In this document: positions 44,171 to 51,766 of the stretch, in pieces
Numbering within the stretch: the stretch's first letter is position 1
How the letters are laid out: the number at the start of each line of letters is the position of its first letter
Assembly: GCA_965205045.1 (NCBI GenBank)
Contig: OZ242031.1
Location: forward strand, 62,001 to 126,000
Direction of reading: 5' to 3'
Length of the DNA stretch: 64,000 nt
DNA from: UBA6522 sp965205045
GTDB taxonomy: Bacteria; Pseudomonadota; Gammaproteobacteria; Steroidobacterales; Rariloculaceae
Program-made: the position numbers and the translations under genes
The notes under the pieces: model-generated
The model's input: the letters and a program-made list of their open reading frames with translations, nothing else
What the model was told of the DNA's origin: nothing
Database searches by the model: none

Positions 44171-44908
44171 ATGAGTCAACCCGCCCTGCTCTCTCCCGAG
44201 CGCCGCGTCGTCATGATATCCGGCGCCTCGCGCGGCATCGGCGCGGCCATCGCCACACGCCTCCTGGCCGACGGCTACCGGCTGTCCCTAGGCGTGCGCG
44301 ATGTCGGCCGGACCCGCGAGGCGTTCGCCGATGCGGGCAAGGACAACCTCGCCGTCGAGTACTTCGAGGCGAACGAACCCGAGTCGGCCGCCGCCTGGAT
44401 GGACCGTACCCTGCATCGTTTCGGCGAACTGCACGTTCTGATCAACAACGCCGGCATCTGGCGCCAGGTGAATTTCGAGGAGGGCGACGAAGCGGCGCTC
44501 GACGAACTCTGGGCGGTGAACGTCAAGGCCCCGTTCCGCCTCACGCGTCTGGCCCTGCCGCACCTGAAGAAGTGCGGTATCGGCCGTATCGTCAACATTG
44601 CCTCCACGGACGGCATCCGTTTTCGCGACACGACCTGTTCGATCGGCTACACCATGTCGAAGCACGCGCTGGTCGCCATGAGCCATGCCGCCCGCCATTT
44701 CGGCTACGACGACGGCGTGCGCGCCACGGCCCTGTGCCCCGGCGCCGTTGCGACCGGCATGGTCGCCAGCGTGCCCGGCGTCACGCCGTTGAGCGAACGG
44801 CTGGCGCCGGAGACGGTGGCGCACACGGTCGCCTGCCTGCTCAGCCTGCCCAACAATGCCTCCGTCGCCTGGATGCCGCTGAACACGCGCCTCGAATCGA
44901 CGGTGTAG
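44171..44908 (+). CDS. Short-chain dehydrogenase/reductase
   Basis: 245 residues from the ATG at 44171. SGASRGIG cofactor motif, NNAGIW, catalytic Ser in NIASTDG and an intact YTMSKHAL. It is separated from the previous SDR by 109 nt that contain the direct repeat GCGGACCGGCG twice (about 44083 and 44149). It is probably the last gene of the importer block before the insertion-sequence region. Confidence 0.87.
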   Translation: MSQPALLSPERRVVMISGASRGIGAAIATRLLADGYRLSLGVRDVGRTREAFADAGKDNLAVEYFEANEPESAAAWMDRTLHRFGELHVLINNAGIWRQVNFEEGDEAALDELWAVNVKAPFRLTRLALPHLKKCGIGRIVNIASTDGIRFRDTTCSIGYTMSKHALVAMSHAARHFGYDDGVRATALCPGAVATGMVASVPGVTPLSERLAPETVAHTVACLLSLPNNASVAWMPLNTRLESTV

Positions 44909-45017
44909 GCTGCGCGGTCCGGCCCGTACCGCTGCCAGCGCGCCGATCGTCTGGCCGGAATCCAGAATCTGAACCATCGCCGCTCTTCCCGCGGCCCGAA
45001 TATTGCACCAATAAGGA

Positions 45018-45080
45018 GGCAAGGCTCCTATTATTCGATATAATTCAGTTACTTAAGCTGATATCGAAGGAGACCTTGCC
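45018..45080 (+). promoter_or_regulatory. Stem arms flanking the transposase promoter of IS1380 copy 1
   Basis: GGCAAGGCTCC (45018-45028) pairs with GGAGACCTTGCC (45069-45080), 11 base pairs with one bulged A. The 3' arm contains the ribosome-binding site and ends exactly at the GTG start. A transcript entering from outside would fold and hide the start, while one begun between the arms (TATAAT-like sequence near 45040) would not. The same layout with different bases occurs in copy 2. Confidence 0.55.
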
Positions 45081-46202
45081 GTGACACAATGTTGCCAGAA
45101 CTCGTTCGAGTTTCCACGGGTGCATCGGCGTGTCGTTGAGGCACGTTTTGCGGGTGGGGAGATCACCTCCGACGGCGGGTCGCTGCTGCTGCGTCAGACC
45201 GACCGGTATTTGGGTTTGACCGAGGCGGTGGCCGGAGCGGTGTCGGATCGGCGCTGGCGCAAGAGCTGTATCCACGAGGTGCTGGTGGAGCGGTTCATCG
45301 ATTCCTTCAAGGCGCCGCCGAAGCGACTGATCCTGGACTTCGATGCCACCGACGATCCGGTGCACGGGGATCAGGCGGGTCGATTCTTCCACGGCTTTTA
45401 TCGTCGTTACTGTTTTTTGCCGTTGTACGTGTTCTGCGGGGATCAGCTGTTGGTCAGCTACCTTCGGCCCTCCAGCATCGATGCGGCCAAGCACAGTTGG
45501 GCGATCCTGGCGTTGTTGGTCAAGCGGCTGCGCCAGGCGTGGCCACGGGTGCGGATCGTGTTCCGGGGCGACTCCGGCTTTTGCCGCTGGAAGTTGCTGC
45601 GCTGGTGCGATCGCCATGGGGTGGATTACATCGTGGGGTTGGCGAAGAACGAACGGTTGAACGCGCTGAGCGGCGAACACCGCGAAGCCGCCGCGGCCGA
45701 GGTGGCCGAGACCGGGGAGAAGGTGCGCCGGTTCGTGGAGCTGACCTACGGGGCGCGCACCTGGGACCGGCCCCGCCGGGTGATTGGAAAGATCGAACAC
45801 ACCCTGCGCGGCGCCAACCCGCGCTACATCGTCACCTCGCTCAAGGGCGACCCGAAGGCGTTGTACGAGCGGTTGTACTGCGCCCGAGGGGACATGGAAA
45901 ACCGGATCAAGGAAAACCAGCTGGATCTGTTCGCCGACCGCACGTCCTGCCAGCAGTGGTGGCCGAACCAGTTCCGGCTGCTGTTGGCCTCACTGGCCTA
46001 CACGCTGATCGAGACCATCCGGCGAATCGGGCTCAAAGGCACCGCGCTGGCGAAAGCCTATGTCGGTACCATCCGCCTGAAGCTGTTCAAGATCGGCGCG
46101 GTGATCCTGATCAATACCCGCCGCGTGCGGTTCCTGCTCAGCAGTACCTGCTCGAACCAGGACCTGTACTTCCTGGTGGCCAGACGACTGGCCGGCGGAT
46201 AA
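45081..46202 (+). CDS. IS1380-family DDE transposase, internally deleted copy
   Basis: 373 residues from a GTG. The DDE residues are in FDATDDPVHG, FRGDSGFC and CARGDMENRIKE. Compared with copy 2 (474 residues), about 90 residues are missing in frame between the SDRRWRKSCIH and LVERFIDSF segments, the part that in copy 2 holds ALALGYEDLNDHEALRGD. The catalytic core is otherwise whole. The reading frame is open, but activity is doubtful without that DNA-binding segment. Confidence 0.8.
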   Translation: MTQCCQNSFEFPRVHRRVVEARFAGGEITSDGGSLLLRQTDRYLGLTEAVAGAVSDRRWRKSCIHEVLVERFIDSFKAPPKRLILDFDATDDPVHGDQAGRFFHGFYRRYCFLPLYVFCGDQLLVSYLRPSSIDAAKHSWAILALLVKRLRQAWPRVRIVFRGDSGFCRWKLLRWCDRHGVDYIVGLAKNERLNALSGEHREAAAAEVAETGEKVRRFVELTYGARTWDRPRRVIGKIEHTLRGANPRYIVTSLKGDPKALYERLYCARGDMENRIKENQLDLFADRTSCQQWWPNQFRLLLASLAYTLIETIRRIGLKGTALAKAYVGTIRLKLFKIGAVILINTRRVRFLLSSTCSNQDLYFLVARRLAGG

Positions 46203-46430
46203 ACCTCACTCGTCCCGTTCCCGAGGGCGTGGACCGCACACGCCAAGCCCTGCTATCTCCGATTCCCTCCCAAACCGCCTCAATCCACCTCGCCACGCCT
46301 CGATCCGAACCGAAACAAGGCCATCGATCGCCTCCAGCGCACCCTGAACCCCGCTGAATCCGTCCAAACCCGAAAATCGCTCAGCCTTCAAGCTAAAATC
46401 GGCGACTCATGCAATATCCGGACTATTGCC

Positions 46431-46649
46431 ATGACAACGCACCACGGAGACTGTCGGATGCCCGAGAATCAAGACCAGCTCAAGGAACTTGCTCACCACA
46501 TCATCGATGCGGGACGCCTTGGGGACAATCCCTTCCATATCAATGCCAGCGCCAAGCGCGTCGAGTACGTCGACATCCGGGTATTCAACGATGACGCCTG
46601 CCCAACGACGATTGACGCCCTCTGCCGACCAATGCTGGACGCCGAATGA
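46431..46649 (+). CDS. Small hypothetical protein
   Basis: Up to 72 residues (an internal ATG at 46458 gives 63). Sequence NQDQLKELAHHIIDAGRLGD, then KRVEYVDIRVF, looks protein-like but no family is recognised. A clear Rho-independent terminator on the same strand 87 nt downstream supports transcription in this direction. An opposite-strand ORF covers the same DNA, and no ribosome-binding site is evident, so this call is weak. Confidence 0.35.
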   Translation: MTTHHGDCRMPENQDQLKELAHHIIDAGRLGDNPFHINASAKRVEYVDIRVFNDDACPTTIDALCRPMLDAE

Positions 46650-46733
46650 TCGAGGCGGTCGTGCACCATTGCCACGTCGCGTATCCCCCGGGGACGGAAC
46701 GCTTACCGGGATAGACGGATAGCTGCTTTTCGG

Positions 46734-46759
46734 AACCCGCCGCGCCACGGCGGGTTTTT
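46734..46759 (+). terminator. Rho-independent terminator
   Basis: AACCCGCCG pairs with CGGCGGGTT across a 5-nt loop (CGCCA), followed by a run of five T. The strand and T-run indicate termination of plus-strand transcription coming from the small ORF or from IS1380 copy 1. Confidence 0.8.
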
Positions 46760-46770
46760 CATTGGCGCGG

Positions 46771-47508
46771 TTACTCTAGACGAAGAGACAAAGTGCTCCG
46801 GCCCGCTGCGCCGCCCCACTCGCTTAGTTTGACGTAGTACTCCTCCATTACGCCCGGCTCCTGCGTTTCCTCCGCCGTGAAAACGATACGAGAATTTACA
46901 TCATCCCCACCATCGTCGTCGAAGTCCAAGAAGTTGTCATCATAGGCCATGTCATCATTGGCCTCGAAAAGCTCAAGAACCGAATCGAAACCGCCTAATC
47001 CCTCGGCGTCAATTTGATATTGAGCACCTATCTCAAGATCTACAAGGTTGATATGTGCGATCTCGTCTACGGCAAGCACAATGTTCAGGGGCTGATCACC
47101 TGGAGAAAGGTCAAAAACCTGATTTGTTTGGTTCGGCAGGTCGGCAAAATTAGATCGCTCGATACTGTCCCGCAGCCTTTTAAGTTCGGGCTCAATGGCG
47201 ATGGATGCCAATGCTGCAGCGGTTTGCGCCACCTTGCCTACCTCAGCAATTGCGATCTCTCTCGCTGATTGCCTTGCCGTATTGGTGATCTGTAGCGACA
47301 TGAACAGGAAGATGCCGCTAATCAGTATTCCGAACAGCGCGATCATTGTCGCCGTAAGTGCTACGAAGAGCCCGCTGGCGTCGGTCGACTTGGCTGCCGT
47401 CTGCGTGACGGCTTTCAGCATGCCCGTGGTGTAACGAAGCACACCTACGCCCAACAGTACGACCATAGCTGCGATCACATAAATGAGGATATCGCCTGTG
47501 TTGTCCAT
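46771..47508 (-). CDS. Membrane protein with two N-terminal helices and a PPC-like beta-sandwich domain
   Basis: 245 residues with a strong AAGGAGAATCTTA site. Two hydrophobic segments (about 8-24 and 47-72) flank a short polar loop, and a coiled helix (about 75-115) follows. Residues about 130-245 resemble the bacterial pre-peptidase C-terminal (PPC) fold: INLVDLEIGAQYQIDAEGLG, then DDDGGDDVNSRIVFTAEE. No enzyme domain is attached. The gene is visibly richer in A+T than its neighbours and lies between IS remnants, so recent acquisition is likely. Function unknown. Confidence 0.65.
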   Translation of the reverse strand: MDNTGDILIYVIAAMVVLLGVGVLRYTTGMLKAVTQTAAKSTDASGLFVALTATMIALFGILISGIFLFMSLQITNTARQSAREIAIAEVGKVAQTAAALASIAIEPELKRLRDSIERSNFADLPNQTNQVFDLSPGDQPLNIVLAVDEIAHINLVDLEIGAQYQIDAEGLGGFDSVLELFEANDDMAYDDNFLDFDDDGGDDVNSRIVFTAEETQEPGVMEEYYVKLSEWGGAAGRSTLSLRLE

Positions 47509-47562
47509 AAGATTCTCCTTGTGTTTGAGGACAGAAGCCCGGTCACAAGCCGGGCGGCTTCT

Positions 47563-47718
47563 TTAGGCAATCAACTCCTGATAAGTGAGCCGATGCCTGA
47601 AGGCTCTGAGCACGAAGGCCTCGATGCGATCTAGGGTGTGGAATTTCTGATTCGCCTCGTTGAGCCTGAATGTGCATTCTTTGACGTAGCGGGCCAGGTG
47701 CTTCTTGCTGGCGTGGTG
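47563..47718 (-). pseudogene. IS1595-family transposase, C-terminal remnant
   Basis: 52 codons ending at TAA (47563-47565) read HHASKKHLARYVKECTFRLN, then DRIEAFVLRAFRHRLTYQEL, the usual C-terminus of IS1595 (ISXO2-like) transposases. The codon before has changed to TAG and nothing of the DDE core remains upstream; the sequence runs into the IS110 left flank. It is the tail of an older insertion. Confidence 0.7.
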
Positions 47719-47814
47719 CTAGACATCATGGATTGACCTGCCCTGGCCTCAAGCATCGTGGGTTATGTTTGGGGTCGGACCTTTGACACAGAGCCACATT
47801 GAGGAGGGCAAGCC

Positions 47815-48576
47815 ATGAAGGAGTATAGCGCGTAAGTGGGTTTGGACGTTCACAAGGAGATGATCGCGGTGGCGGTGGCGTTGCCGGGTCGGGGCGATCC
47901 GGTTTATCGGGGCGAGATCGCGCATCGGCGCGGATCGCTGCGCCGGCTGATGGGTCGGTTGAGTCCGCACGGGGAGGTGTTGAGCTTTTGCTACGAGGCC
48001 GGGCCATGCGGTTACGGGGTGTACCGGGAGATCGCCGAAGCCGGTCACGAGTGCGCGGTGGTGGCGCCGGGTCTGATTCCGCGCAAGCCGGGCGATCGGG
48101 TGAAGACGGATCGGCGCGACGCGCTGACGCTGGCGCGGTTGCATCGTTCGGGGGTTCTCACGGCGGTGTGGGTGCCGGGTCCGGAGCAGGAGGCGATGCG
48201 GGATCTGACGCGGGCGCGCGAGGACATGAAGGGGTTGGAGTTGAAGGCGCGCCAGCGCCTGAGGGCGTTTTTGCTGCGACACGGGCGGGTGTACACCGCG
48301 GGTCGGAGCCGCTGGACGCAGGCGCATTTTCGGTGGCTGGAGGCGCAGCGGTTCGAGCAGCCGGTACAACAGGTGGTGTTTCAGGAGTACATCGACGCGG
48401 TCACCCAGGCGCGGGTGGCGGGGTTGGAGGGACAGATGCGCCAGGCGCTGGCCACATGGTCGTTGCGTGCGGCGGTCGGGGCGCTGATGAGTCTGCGGGG
48501 GGTGAGCCTGATCACGGCGATGACGGTACTGGCAGAGCTGGGCGATCTGACGCGTTTCGATTCGCCGCGCCAGTTG
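47815..48576 (+). pseudogene. IS110-family transposase, stop at codon 7 and 3' end missing
   Basis: An ATG at 47815 behind GAGGAGGGC starts MKEYSA, then TAA at 47833-47835, then continues in frame VGLDVHKEMIAVAVALPG. The RuvC-like acidic residues (GLDVHK; TDRRDALTLARL) are present. Homology ends at RFDSPRQL (48571-48576), where intact IS110 proteins continue into the segment with the catalytic serine. The lost end abuts IS1380 copy 2, so that insertion or a linked deletion removed it. A GTG at 47836 could still start translation. Confidence 0.75.
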
Positions 48577-48715
48577 ATCGTGTCCCGGTGGTGTCCGGAG
48601 GGCGTAAATCGAGCCATTGCAGAGGCGGTTTTGGGGGCGGGGCCGACGGGCAGACGCAGTACGTCCTCGGCGATGCCTCTGGCCGGTTCGATGGAGTGTA
48701 GGTCGGAAGCTGAAG

Positions 48716-50140
48716 CTACCCCGGCGCCAGCCACGGCGGATGTTTTTGCAGGTTGGTCAGGATCTGCGCGAAGGTCTGCGCGTGCGGATAAGACTCGGAG
48801 AACGACAACCAGACCTTTCTCACGCTGATCCTCACCCGCGCACCGATCTTCAGCCACTTGAGCCGGATCGTGGTGCACTGGGCCCTGGCGCAGGCGGTGC
48901 CGGTGAGCCCCAGCCGACGCAGCCCGTGCATCAGCACGTAGGCGAACGAAGCGAAGTACAGCCGCAACTGATTGGCCCGTAGCGTGGCGCTGCTGGTGCG
49001 GTCGGCGAACAGCCCCAGTTGCTGCTCCTTTATTCGATTCTCCATGTCGCCGCGGGCGCAATACAGTTCCTCGTACAGGTGCCTGGCGTCGGCGCGCTCG
49101 GCGCTGAGGTCGGTGACCACGAAGCGGGGGTTCGGCCCCTTGGGCAAATGCTCCGCCTTGCCCACCACGCGCCGGGACCGGGACCAGCTCTTGCGCGTGC
49201 GGTAGCGAAAGTCCCGATACCGGCGCGCCGGCTCGCCCGTGTGCCGGTACTGCGCTTGCGCCTCGTGCAACTGCCGGCCCAGTGCGCGGACCAGCCGCGC
49301 ATTGCGCGCCAGGCCGAACACGTAATTGAGCCCGTTGTCCTCGCACCAGCGCATCAACGATTTCCGACAAAACCCCGAGTCGCCCCGAACGACGATCCGC
49401 GTCTTCGGCCAACGTCGCCGAATCCGTCCCACGATCCGGGTCAGCTCCTCCACGCTGCCGGCCGAGCCGTCGATGTTCGACGGGCGCAGCCGCGCACACA
49501 GCAGGTGCTCGCCGCAGAAGATGTACAGCGGCAGATAACAGTAGTGACGGTAGTAACCGTGAAAGAACCGCCCTTCCTGACGGCCGTGCAGCGGATCGTC
49601 CGTGGCGTCCAGGTCCAGGATGATCTCCCGCGGCGGCCTGGCATACGACTCCAGGAACACGTCCACCAGCAACCGGTCCATCGCCTCAGGATCGGCCGAG
49701 ATGCGCTTGTATCGGTCCGACACCGCCGCTTCGGCGGTGCCCAGCTCCAGACGGTTCAGCGTGCTGGCGCCAGCCAGCGGATAACCCCGGTCGCGGGCGC
49801 GTACCCGGTCCGTACCCTTCAGATCCGACTTGCCCACCAACAACGCCAGCAGGCTGTCGCCGCGCAATGCCTCGTGATCGTTCAGATCCTCGTATCCGAG
49901 CGCCAGCGCGTAGATGCGTTGCGCCACCAGCGAGCGATCGCTGTGCTCCACGCTGATGGGGTTGCGGTAATCGCTGAAGCACCGCGCCAGACGATCCAGC
50001 ACACCCAGTCGCAGGTCCGTCTCCCGCAACAGCACCCCGCCGGCGTCAGAGGTGATCCGGCCGCCGTCGAATCGACCGATGACATCGCGGCGTCCAAGGG
50101 CGTGAAACTGAAGTTGTGTCGGTGTACACTGTGTGGGCAC
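48716..50140 (-). CDS. IS1380-family DDE transposase, full length
   Basis: 474 residues from the GTG at 50140; a TTG 39 nt upstream gives a longer reading frame, but the GTG position matches copy 1. N-terminal GGRITSDAGGVLLRE, the ALALGYEDLNDHEALRGD segment, then DDE residues in LDATDDPLHG, VRGDSGFC and CARGDMENRIKEQQ. Length and motifs are complete, so it may be active. Confidence 0.9.
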   Translation of the reverse strand: MPTQCTPTQLQFHALGRRDVIGRFDGGRITSDAGGVLLRETDLRLGVLDRLARCFSDYRNPISVEHSDRSLVAQRIYALALGYEDLNDHEALRGDSLLALLVGKSDLKGTDRVRARDRGYPLAGASTLNRLELGTAEAAVSDRYKRISADPEAMDRLLVDVFLESYARPPREIILDLDATDDPLHGRQEGRFFHGYYRHYCYLPLYIFCGEHLLCARLRPSNIDGSAGSVEELTRIVGRIRRRWPKTRIVVRGDSGFCRKSLMRWCEDNGLNYVFGLARNARLVRALGRQLHEAQAQYRHTGEPARRYRDFRYRTRKSWSRSRRVVGKAEHLPKGPNPRFVVTDLSAERADARHLYEELYCARGDMENRIKEQQLGLFADRTSSATLRANQLRLYFASFAYVLMHGLRRLGLTGTACARAQCTTIRLKWLKIGARVRISVRKVWLSFSESYPHAQTFAQILTNLQKHPPWLAPG

Positions 50141-50209
50141 GGGACCTCTCCGTTGGTTCAATGTAAGTCTTTGATTCAACTCACATTATCCGACAAATCG
50201 AGGTCCCGT
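50138..50209 (-). promoter_or_regulatory. Stem arms flanking the transposase promoter of IS1380 copy 2
   Basis: Read on the minus strand, ACGGGACCTC (50209-50200) pairs perfectly with GAGGTCCCGT (50148-50139); the 3' arm reaches into the GTG start codon. The loop is about 51 nt and holds the likely promoter. The arms differ in sequence from copy 1 but pair equally well, which argues for selection on the structure. Confidence 0.55.
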
Positions 50210-50265
50210 TCCAGTTATCGGTGAGGTATCCGGGATAGGCCGCCGATCCGGAGCCGGCCATCCGC

Positions 50266-51744
50266 TCAGGGCAGCAGGGCCTCCGCTTCGATCTCCACCA
50301 GAAAGCCGCCCACCAGGCCGGAAACGACGACCAGGGAATTTGCGGGCCGAATGTCGCCGAAGTATTGGCCGTGCACCCTGGCGACGGCCTCCCAATCCCG
50401 TTCGTCGGTGATGTAGACGCGGGTTCGCACCACGTCCTCGAGCGAACCGCCCACCGAAGCGATGCTCGCCAAAATCTTGTCGAGGATGTAGGTCGCCTGG
50501 CCTGCCGCATCCTGCGGACAGATGCTGCCGCCGTCGGTGTGCGTTGCCGTGGTGCCGCTCACCACGATGCGGTTGCCGATGCGTACCGCCCGGCTGTAGC
50601 CGCCGATTTCCTCCCAGACGCTGCCGCTGTCGATGCGCCGGCGGTCTTCCCGGCCCGGGGTGCGGCCGGGTGTGTAGAGCCGGGACGTCGATGCAAGATG
50701 ATGCGAAAGGTCGCCCGATGCCGTCAGCAGCGGGGCCCGCCGGTATTCATCGCCGCAATCGCCGGGAATCGCCCTCATCCCGCCGGCAGCGGCGGCAATG
50801 CGTTCGCGGTCCTCCCCGTCCAGCGAGAATTCGAACACCGCCAGGTTGTCCTTGCGGTGCTCCCGCTCACCGAGGCGCGCGCCGACGATCACGGCGGCAA
50901 CGGCGGGTTGATCGAGCACCCAGCGCACGGCCACGTTCGGAATCGAAACGCCGTGCTTGCGCGCAACCCGATCGAGCGCCGACAGCAGGCCCTGCAGGAC
51001 CTCCCAGCCGCCCGCCGCCTTGACGAAGCGAAGGTACTTCATCTTGCTCCAGTCGGTGACCTCGCCCTGCGCGGGCGCGGCGCGGCCCAGCCAGCGCTCC
51101 GACAGCAGGCCGCCGCAAAGGGTGCCGTAGGCCAGCAGACGGACGTCGTTCTCCATGCAGAATTCGGACATCCCGGCCGCGGCCCGCCGGTCCAGCACCG
51201 AGAAGCTGACCTGGTTGGTAACGACCGGCAGGCCGTGGCGCACCAGCAGGCGCAGATGGCGGGTGTCGAAGTTGGTCACCCCCAGGTGCGCGATCGATCC
51301 TTCCCGCTGCAGCCGTTCGAGTTCGGCCATCGCATCGATGTAGCCGGGATGCTCGAATTGCCACCAGTGGAACTGCAGCAGGTCCAGGCAATCGACACCG
51401 AGGCGCTCGAGACGCTGCCCGACCCCGGCGCGGACCACATCCGGCGTCATGGCGCCCGGCCCGGGAACCCACTTCGTAAAGACTTTCGGCCTTGCCGATG
51501 CGCCTGCGTCGAATCGGCCGAGAAGGCGGCCGGCGATCAGCTCGGCGCTGCCATAGTGATCCGCCATGTCGAACGCATCGAACCCGGCTTGCGCGTAGTC
51601 GGCCAGCGCATCGGCGCCGGCATCGGGATCCAACGGACTGCCGCCGCGTTCCATGTCCGCGACCTGCCAGAGCCCGATCACCATGCGGGGAATTTCCAGA
51701 CCGCCGGGCAATTTGCTTCGCTCCGGCTGCTGTGGTTCAACCAT
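50266..51744 (-). CDS. Aldo/keto reductase fused to a C-terminal Rid (YjgF) domain
   Basis: 492 residues from the ATG at 51744 (CGGAG site). Residues 1-330 are an AKR barrel with the tetrad Asp59, Tyr64 (DMADHYGS), Lys91 (TKW) and His126 (QFHWW). Residues about 370-492 are a Rid/YjgF domain (RIGNRIVVSGTTATHTDGGS to LVEIEAEALL). The Rid arginine that defines enamine/imine deaminases is replaced: RPANSLVVV has Asn where RidA has Arg. The AKR half would reduce a sugar or ketone; the Rid half may bind but not hydrolyse imines. It follows the HcnAB-like flavoprotein by 22 nt. Confidence 0.87.
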   Translation of the reverse strand: MVEPQQPERSKLPGGLEIPRMVIGLWQVADMERGGSPLDPDAGADALADYAQAGFDAFDMADHYGSAELIAGRLLGRFDAGASARPKVFTKWVPGPGAMTPDVVRAGVGQRLERLGVDCLDLLQFHWWQFEHPGYIDAMAELERLQREGSIAHLGVTNFDTRHLRLLVRHGLPVVTNQVSFSVLDRRAAAGMSEFCMENDVRLLAYGTLCGGLLSERWLGRAAPAQGEVTDWSKMKYLRFVKAAGGWEVLQGLLSALDRVARKHGVSIPNVAVRWVLDQPAVAAVIVGARLGEREHRKDNLAVFEFSLDGEDRERIAAAAGGMRAIPGDCGDEYRRAPLLTASGDLSHHLASTSRLYTPGRTPGREDRRRIDSGSVWEEIGGYSRAVRIGNRIVVSGTTATHTDGGSICPQDAAGQATYILDKILASIASVGGSLEDVVRTRVYITDERDWEAVARVHGQYFGDIRPANSLVVVSGLVGGFLVEIEAEALLP

Positions 51745-51766
51745 CGTGTGCTCCGTTGACCGCCGT

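Larger units (their letters stand above)
45018..46202 (+). mobile_element. IS1380-family element, copy 1 (internally deleted; outer ends not resolved)
   Basis: Contains one transposase gene and the left-end stem described separately. I could not match a terminal inverted repeat on the right side within 46203-46430, so the right boundary may be lost or beyond my reading. The 228 nt to the next ORF contain no recognisable gene. Confidence 0.6.
48577..50209 (-). mobile_element. IS1380-family element, copy 2 (approximate ends)
   Basis: Bounded on the left by the break in the IS110 transposase and on the right by the outer stem arm at 50200-50209. About 140 nt lie between the transposase stop and the IS110 break. 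No perfect terminal inverted repeats or target duplication could be seen by eye; the flanks share only a loose CAGTT.ATCG similarity. Confidence 0.6.

Noticed and set aside
46203..46430. Right-hand terminal inverted repeat of IS1380 copy 1
   Set aside because: No sequence here matches the reverse complement of the left end well enough to call.
46407..46748. Minus-strand ORF of 113 codons opposite the small ORF at 46431
   Set aside because: It runs through the plus-strand terminator and has no ribosome-binding site; the plus-strand reading is slightly better supported.
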